Assembly (NCBI GenBank): GCA_003645915.1
Contig: QNDG01000164.1
Location: forward strand, 1 to 5,185
Length of the DNA stretch: 5,185 nt
Direction: 5' to 3'
Source: Candidatus Zhuqueibacterota bacterium
Lineage (GTDB): Bacteria > Zhuqueibacterota > QNDG01
In this document: positions 1 to 5,185 of the stretch, piece after piece
How positions within the stretch are numbered: the first letter of the stretch is position 1
Layout: each line of letters begins with the position of its first letter
Position numbers and translations under genes: made by a program
The notes under the pieces: generated by a model
What the model saw: the letters and a program-made list of their open reading frames with translations, nothing else
The model's database searches: none
Told to the model about the DNA's origin: nothing

Positions 1-1
1 A

Positions 2-1750
2 ATAATGCTGGATACATTTAATGATAAAAACAATGCATATCTTTTTGTTGTAAATTCTCTCGGCACACAACTTGACGGTACAATTTCCGATAACGGAAGA
101 ACAGTTGATATTAAATGGGATACTGAATGGAAATCAGCATGCAGAAAATTTGAAGGCGGGTGGAGTGCTGAAGTTGCCATACCCTTTAAATCAATAAAAT
201 ATAAAAACCTCGGAGATGTGTGGGGTATTAATGTGGGGCGATCCGTATCAAGATTAATGGAATTTGATTTTTCATCAAAAGATCTTGTTAATATGTACCG
301 GGTGTCTCAGTTTGCACAATTAACGAATATGAATAAAGTAAGGCCGTCTGTAAAAAAACACTCGTTTATCCCGTATGTTCAGGCGCAGTTTGAACAGGGA
401 GAAAAGATGAAGAATGAGGCCGGCTTTGATTTACGTTACAATCCGGTAAGCAGTATCGGAGTGGAGCTGACAGTGAATCCGGATTTTGCAACTATTGAGG
501 GAGATGTTGAAAGGGTAAACCTTACCAGATTTGAAATGAGTTATCCTGAAAAAAGACCTTTTTTTCTGGAAGGTGCGGAAAATTACCAGACAAGAATAAG
601 GCAGTTTTATTCAAGACGTATAGGAGAGATCCCCTGGGGAATTAAAGTATCAGGCAAGGCAGGTAAATTAAAAATAAACGGGCTTGTTACAAGCTCGGAT
701 CCTTCCACAGCAGGAGCTGATGTTGATTCCGGGAAAAATGCAACATATTATGTTTTCAGGATAAACAGAGAATTTAAAGGCGGTTCAACAATTGGTATCC
801 TGGGTGCAAACAGAACATACGATTCGGAAAACAGAGGTTCTGTTGGTCTGATTACAACGCTGTTTTTTACAAAGTATTTTGGTATGACTTCTCAGCTTAT
901 AAAAACTTACGGCCCGGACCAAAGTCCCTGGACATTTTTTATAAGACCTGCATTTGATTCTCAGTTCACCCATTTTCACGTAAGATATTCAAGTTACGGC
1001 GAGGGAGTGAGGGAAAATATCAATCCCATAGGATTTATACGCGATGACGACAGAAAGGAATTTGACACAAATCTGGGGCATACATTCTGGATTAACAGAT
1101 ACGGAATCAATTCAATTGAATCTTCTGTAAATTACAACAGGTATTACAGCCAGAAGGGATATTTAAGAAGTTATGACACAGATCTGTCTTTAGAAATTAC
1201 ATGGCTTAAAAAATGGTCTCTGGAAATATCCTATAATGACAGGTTTTATGCAGAGTACAAAGATATTTTTGAGAAGGATTTCAACAATAATATGGCAGGT
1301 GCAGAATTAAAGTATGATAACAAGCAGGGCATGATCCTTTCTGCAGAGTATTCAAAAGGTTTTAATTTTGACAGAGATGTTGAAGTTGTTTCCGGTGCTG
1401 TTGATTTAACTCTTATGAAGGGCTGGAATGCAGAATATAAATTTGAAAGAAACTGGTTCAGGCCCTTTGATCCTAAGGACAACAGCTGGATTCATTATGT
1501 GAGAACCAGTTATTATATTAATAAAGATATGTTTTTAAAACTTTTCTATCAGACCAGAACAAGCATGAGAAGAAACTGGTTTGATTCTGATAATGAGCTT
1601 TTGCGGAAAACATTTCAGGCTGTTTTTGTGTGGAGATTCCTGCCGCCGTTCGGATCAATACAGTTTGCCTATCAGGAAGGGACATTAAGATATACTGAGA
1701 CAGAGGCATCCGGAAGGACTCTTTTTACAAAGCTGTCGTGGGTGTTTTAG
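2..1750 (+). CDS. DUF5916-type outer-membrane beta-barrel protein with CBM9-like N-terminal domain, 5' partial
   Basis: This is the C-terminal 582 residues of a predicted outer-membrane protein of the 'carbohydrate binding family 9-like domain plus DUF5916' family. The frame is open to the left edge. The ATG at base 5 falls inside the CBM9-like domain (the family often reads 'LDTF.D..NAY..vvN.lG.q' here), so it is very unlikely to be the true start; a signal peptide and roughly 100 residues are probably missing. Counting from that ATG, residues 1-85 are the end of the CBM9-like part (AEVAIPFKSIKY near 55-66). Residues 158-207 carry the family hallmarks NPDFATIEGDVERVNLTRFE, PEKRPFFLEG and YSRRIG. 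The rest is rich in alternating aromatic and polar strands typical of a beta-barrel, and it ends in a terminal Phe (KLSWVF), like the assembly signal of outer-membrane barrels. The family's substrate is unknown; a role in glycan binding or transport is inferred from the CBM9-like part. The next gene starts 19 bases downstream with no visible terminator, so they may be co-transcribed. Confidence 0.85.
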   Translation: MMLDTFNDKNNAYLFVVNSLGTQLDGTISDNGRTVDIKWDTEWKSACRKFEGGWSAEVAIPFKSIKYKNLGDVWGINVGRSVSRLMEFDFSSKDLVNMYRVSQFAQLTNMNKVRPSVKKHSFIPYVQAQFEQGEKMKNEAGFDLRYNPVSSIGVELTVNPDFATIEGDVERVNLTRFEMSYPEKRPFFLEGAENYQTRIRQFYSRRIGEIPWGIKVSGKAGKLKINGLVTSSDPSTAGADVDSGKNATYYVFRINREFKGGSTIGILGANRTYDSENRGSVGLITTLFFTKYFGMTSQLIKTYGPDQSPWTFFIRPAFDSQFTHFHVRYSSYGEGVRENINPIGFIRDDDRKEFDTNLGHTFWINRYGINSIESSVNYNRYYSQKGYLRSYDTDLSLEITWLKKWSLEISYNDRFYAEYKDIFEKDFNNNMAGAELKYDNKQGMILSAEYSKGFNFDRDVEVVSGAVDLTLMKGWNAEYKFERNWFRPFDPKDNSWIHYVRTSYYINKDMFLKLFYQTRTSMRRNWFDSDNELLRKTFQAVFVWRFLPPFGSIQFAYQEGTLRYTETEASGRTLFTKLSWVF

Positions 1751-1769
1751 ATTATTAATATCAGGCAAT

Positions 1770-3167
1770 ATGGGTGTGATGTTAAAAGAGAACGAAAAAA
1801 TAGAACTAAAAAGATCTACTTCATTATTAAAAGAAGCCATAATTTCTATTGTTGCTATTTTAAATAAACATGGAAAGGGTGAATTGTATTTTGGTATAGA
1901 TTCAAAGGGCAATATAAGAGGGCAGCAGGTTACTGAAAAAACACTCAGGGATATATCGCAAAGAATTGCTCAGAATATTGAGCCCAGAATTTTTCCAAAG
2001 ATAGAAAAGGTGACGCTTGAAAAAAAGGATTGTATAAAAATATGTTTTAAAGGAGATGATAAACCATATTTTGCTTTTGGTATTGCATATATTCGTGTTG
2101 CAGATGAAGACAGAAAATTATCTCCTGCTGAATTAAGAAGATTTATATTAAAAGCAGAGGCTTATTCCGGTAAGTGGGATAAAAATCTGACAGAAGTTTC
2201 TGTTGATGAGATAAACAGAGAAACTTTTAACGATTTTTTAATAAAAGTAAAAGAAGCAGGACGATTAAAGATTAAAACCGAAAGTAGGCTTTCTGTTCTT
2301 AACAAACTTGAATTAATCCGTCATGAAAAACTTACAGAGGCAGCAAAATTTCTTTTTACTGATAAACACTCAATGGAGGTTCAGGCAGCTGTTTTTGCAG
2401 GGAAAGATAAGGTAACTTTTCTGGATATAAAAAAATTCAACGGCAATCTTTTTGATTTACTTGATCGTACGGAGCTATATCTTAAGGAAAGACTCAGTTG
2501 GAGGGTTGTTATCGGACGCAAGGGTATGGAGCGAGAGGAAATACCTGAAATACCAATTGCAGCTTTAAGAGAGGCGTTAGTTAATTCATTAATTCATCGT
2601 GATTTTTCAAATCCCAAAGGAAATGAGATAGCAGTTTTTAAAAACAGAATAGAAATTTATAATCCCGGGTTTTTCCCTGAAGGATTGACACCTGAAGATT
2701 TTATATACGGAGAAGAGCATTCATATCTTCGTAACCCAAAAATAGCAGAGATTTTCTATTATACGAAAGATGTTGAACGGTGGGCCTCAGGGCTTAAGAG
2801 AATATATGATGAATGTACAAGGAGTAAGGTAAAAGTTGAATTCAGAATACTTAAAACAGGTTTTGTGACAATATTTTACAGAAAAAAAGAGAATAAAAAT
2901 CGGTTAAAACCTGAAATACTTGTAAAGGAAAATGGAAAATACTTCTATAATAAAAACACAGAAAGTTCGGTGAAAAGTTCGGTGAAAAGTTCGGGGAAAA
3001 TTGTACACATGATATCTGATAATCCTAAAATTACAATCCCTGAAATGGCCGAAGCACTGGGAATAACAACAAGAGCTGTTGAGAAACAGATTGCTAAGCT
3101 TAAGCGGGAAGGTAAGATTAAACGTATAGGTCCGGATAAAGGGGGTTATTGGAAGGCTCTTGATTAA
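1770..3167 (+). CDS. AlbA_2 (Schlafen-like) / HATPase_c_4 ATP-binding protein with C-terminal winged helix, putative transcriptional regulator
   Basis: This is a complete 465-residue cytoplasmic protein with no signal peptide or membrane segment. Residues 5-125 form an AlbA_2 (Schlafen-type) nucleic-acid-binding domain: ENEKIELKRS, then EAIISIVAILNKHGKGELYFGID, then the 'YIRVADEDRKLSP' end. Residues 255-370 form a GHKL-like ATP-binding domain of the HATPase_c_4 type: N-box REALVNSLIHRDF at 267-279, IEIYNPGFFPEGLTPEDF at 294-311, RNPKIAEIF at 321-329 and ERWASGLKRI at 336-345. The Ala-Ser-Gly here stands where relatives usually have Gly-[ST]-Gly. Residues 398-410 are a repeat linker, and 411-463 a winged helix (ITIPEMAEALGITTRAVEKQIAKL) ending in GPDKGGYW. 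This order is that of COG2865 predicted transcriptional regulators; its ligand and target are unknown. Some relatives occur near defence genes, but nothing here supports that. The start is uncertain: ATG 1770 has only a weak AGG four bases upstream, and ATG 1779 is an alternative. G+C looks lower than in the flanking genes, which hints at transfer. Confidence 0.85.
   Translation: MGVMLKENEKIELKRSTSLLKEAIISIVAILNKHGKGELYFGIDSKGNIRGQQVTEKTLRDISQRIAQNIEPRIFPKIEKVTLEKKDCIKICFKGDDKPYFAFGIAYIRVADEDRKLSPAELRRFILKAEAYSGKWDKNLTEVSVDEINRETFNDFLIKVKEAGRLKIKTESRLSVLNKLELIRHEKLTEAAKFLFTDKHSMEVQAAVFAGKDKVTFLDIKKFNGNLFDLLDRTELYLKERLSWRVVIGRKGMEREEIPEIPIAALREALVNSLIHRDFSNPKGNEIAVFKNRIEIYNPGFFPEGLTPEDFIYGEEHSYLRNPKIAEIFYYTKDVERWASGLKRIYDECTRSKVKVEFRILKTGFVTIFYRKKENKNRLKPEILVKENGKYFYNKNTESSVKSSVKSSGKIVHMISDNPKITIPEMAEALGITTRAVEKQIAKLKREGKIKRIGPDKGGYWKALD
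2961..2996 (+). repeat. 12-base tandem repeat, three copies, in the linker before the winged helix
   Basis: Three head-to-tail 12-base units lie at 2961-2972, 2973-2984 and 2985-2996. The middle unit is AAAAGTTCGGTG; the first differs at its first base and the third at one base near its end. The unit is exactly four codons and in frame, so it encodes repeated Lys/Glu-Ser-Ser-Val/Gly (residues 398-409). It joins the ATP-binding domain to the winged helix. Gain or loss of a unit by slippage would lengthen or shorten this linker without breaking the frame. From memory, related proteins often carry similar short repeats at this place. Confidence 0.9.

Positions 3168-5185
<2,018 letters not shown>

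Noticed and set aside
785..1912. Several - strand open frames of 63-78 codons opposite the outer-membrane protein gene and the start of the regulator gene
   Set aside because: All are antisense to well-supported genes, short, and without motifs.
2961..2996. CRISPR-like repeats
   Set aside because: The units are 12 bases, directly adjoining without spacers, and lie in frame inside a gene.

Overview
This 5.2 kb window looks like ordinary chromosomal DNA from a moderately AT-rich bacterium of the Bacteroidota/FCB group or a near relative. I base that on three things: an outer-membrane protein of the CBM9-like/DUF5916 type, a secreted LacZ-type beta-galactosidase whose signal peptide ends in the Ala-Gln junction common in that group, and the general codon composition. 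No rRNA, tRNA or marker gene allows a finer placement. All genes I can support are on the + strand.

Layout: (1) Bases 2-1750 hold the 3' part of a DUF5916-type outer-membrane beta-barrel gene whose 5' end lies outside the window. (2) After a 19-base gap, bases 1770-3167 encode a complete 465-residue protein with an N-terminal Schlafen/AlbA_2 domain, a GHKL-like ATP-binding domain (HATPase_c_4 type), a linker built on a 12-base tandem repeat, and a C-terminal winged helix; it is probably a transcriptional regulator of the COG2865 type. (3) Bases 3168-3293 are a short intergenic region. It holds an apparent relic of the 3' end of a second, related winged-helix gene, and a ribosome binding site. 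(4) Bases 3294-5185 hold the first 630 codons of a GH2 beta-galactosidase with a signal peptide and every catalytic and metal-binding residue expected in this part; it runs off the right edge.

The DUF5916 protein and the beta-galactosidase both suit uptake and breakdown of glycans in the cell envelope or periplasm. No SusC/SusD pair is visible, so this cannot be called a polysaccharide utilization locus from the window alone. The gene between them is poorer in G+C in the lines I counted. The relic of a similar gene's 3' end just downstream suggests that this spot has seen insertion, replacement or decay of AlbA_2/winged-helix genes. I found no convincing new multi-gene system. The relic and the repeat-bearing linker are the two observations most worth a second look.
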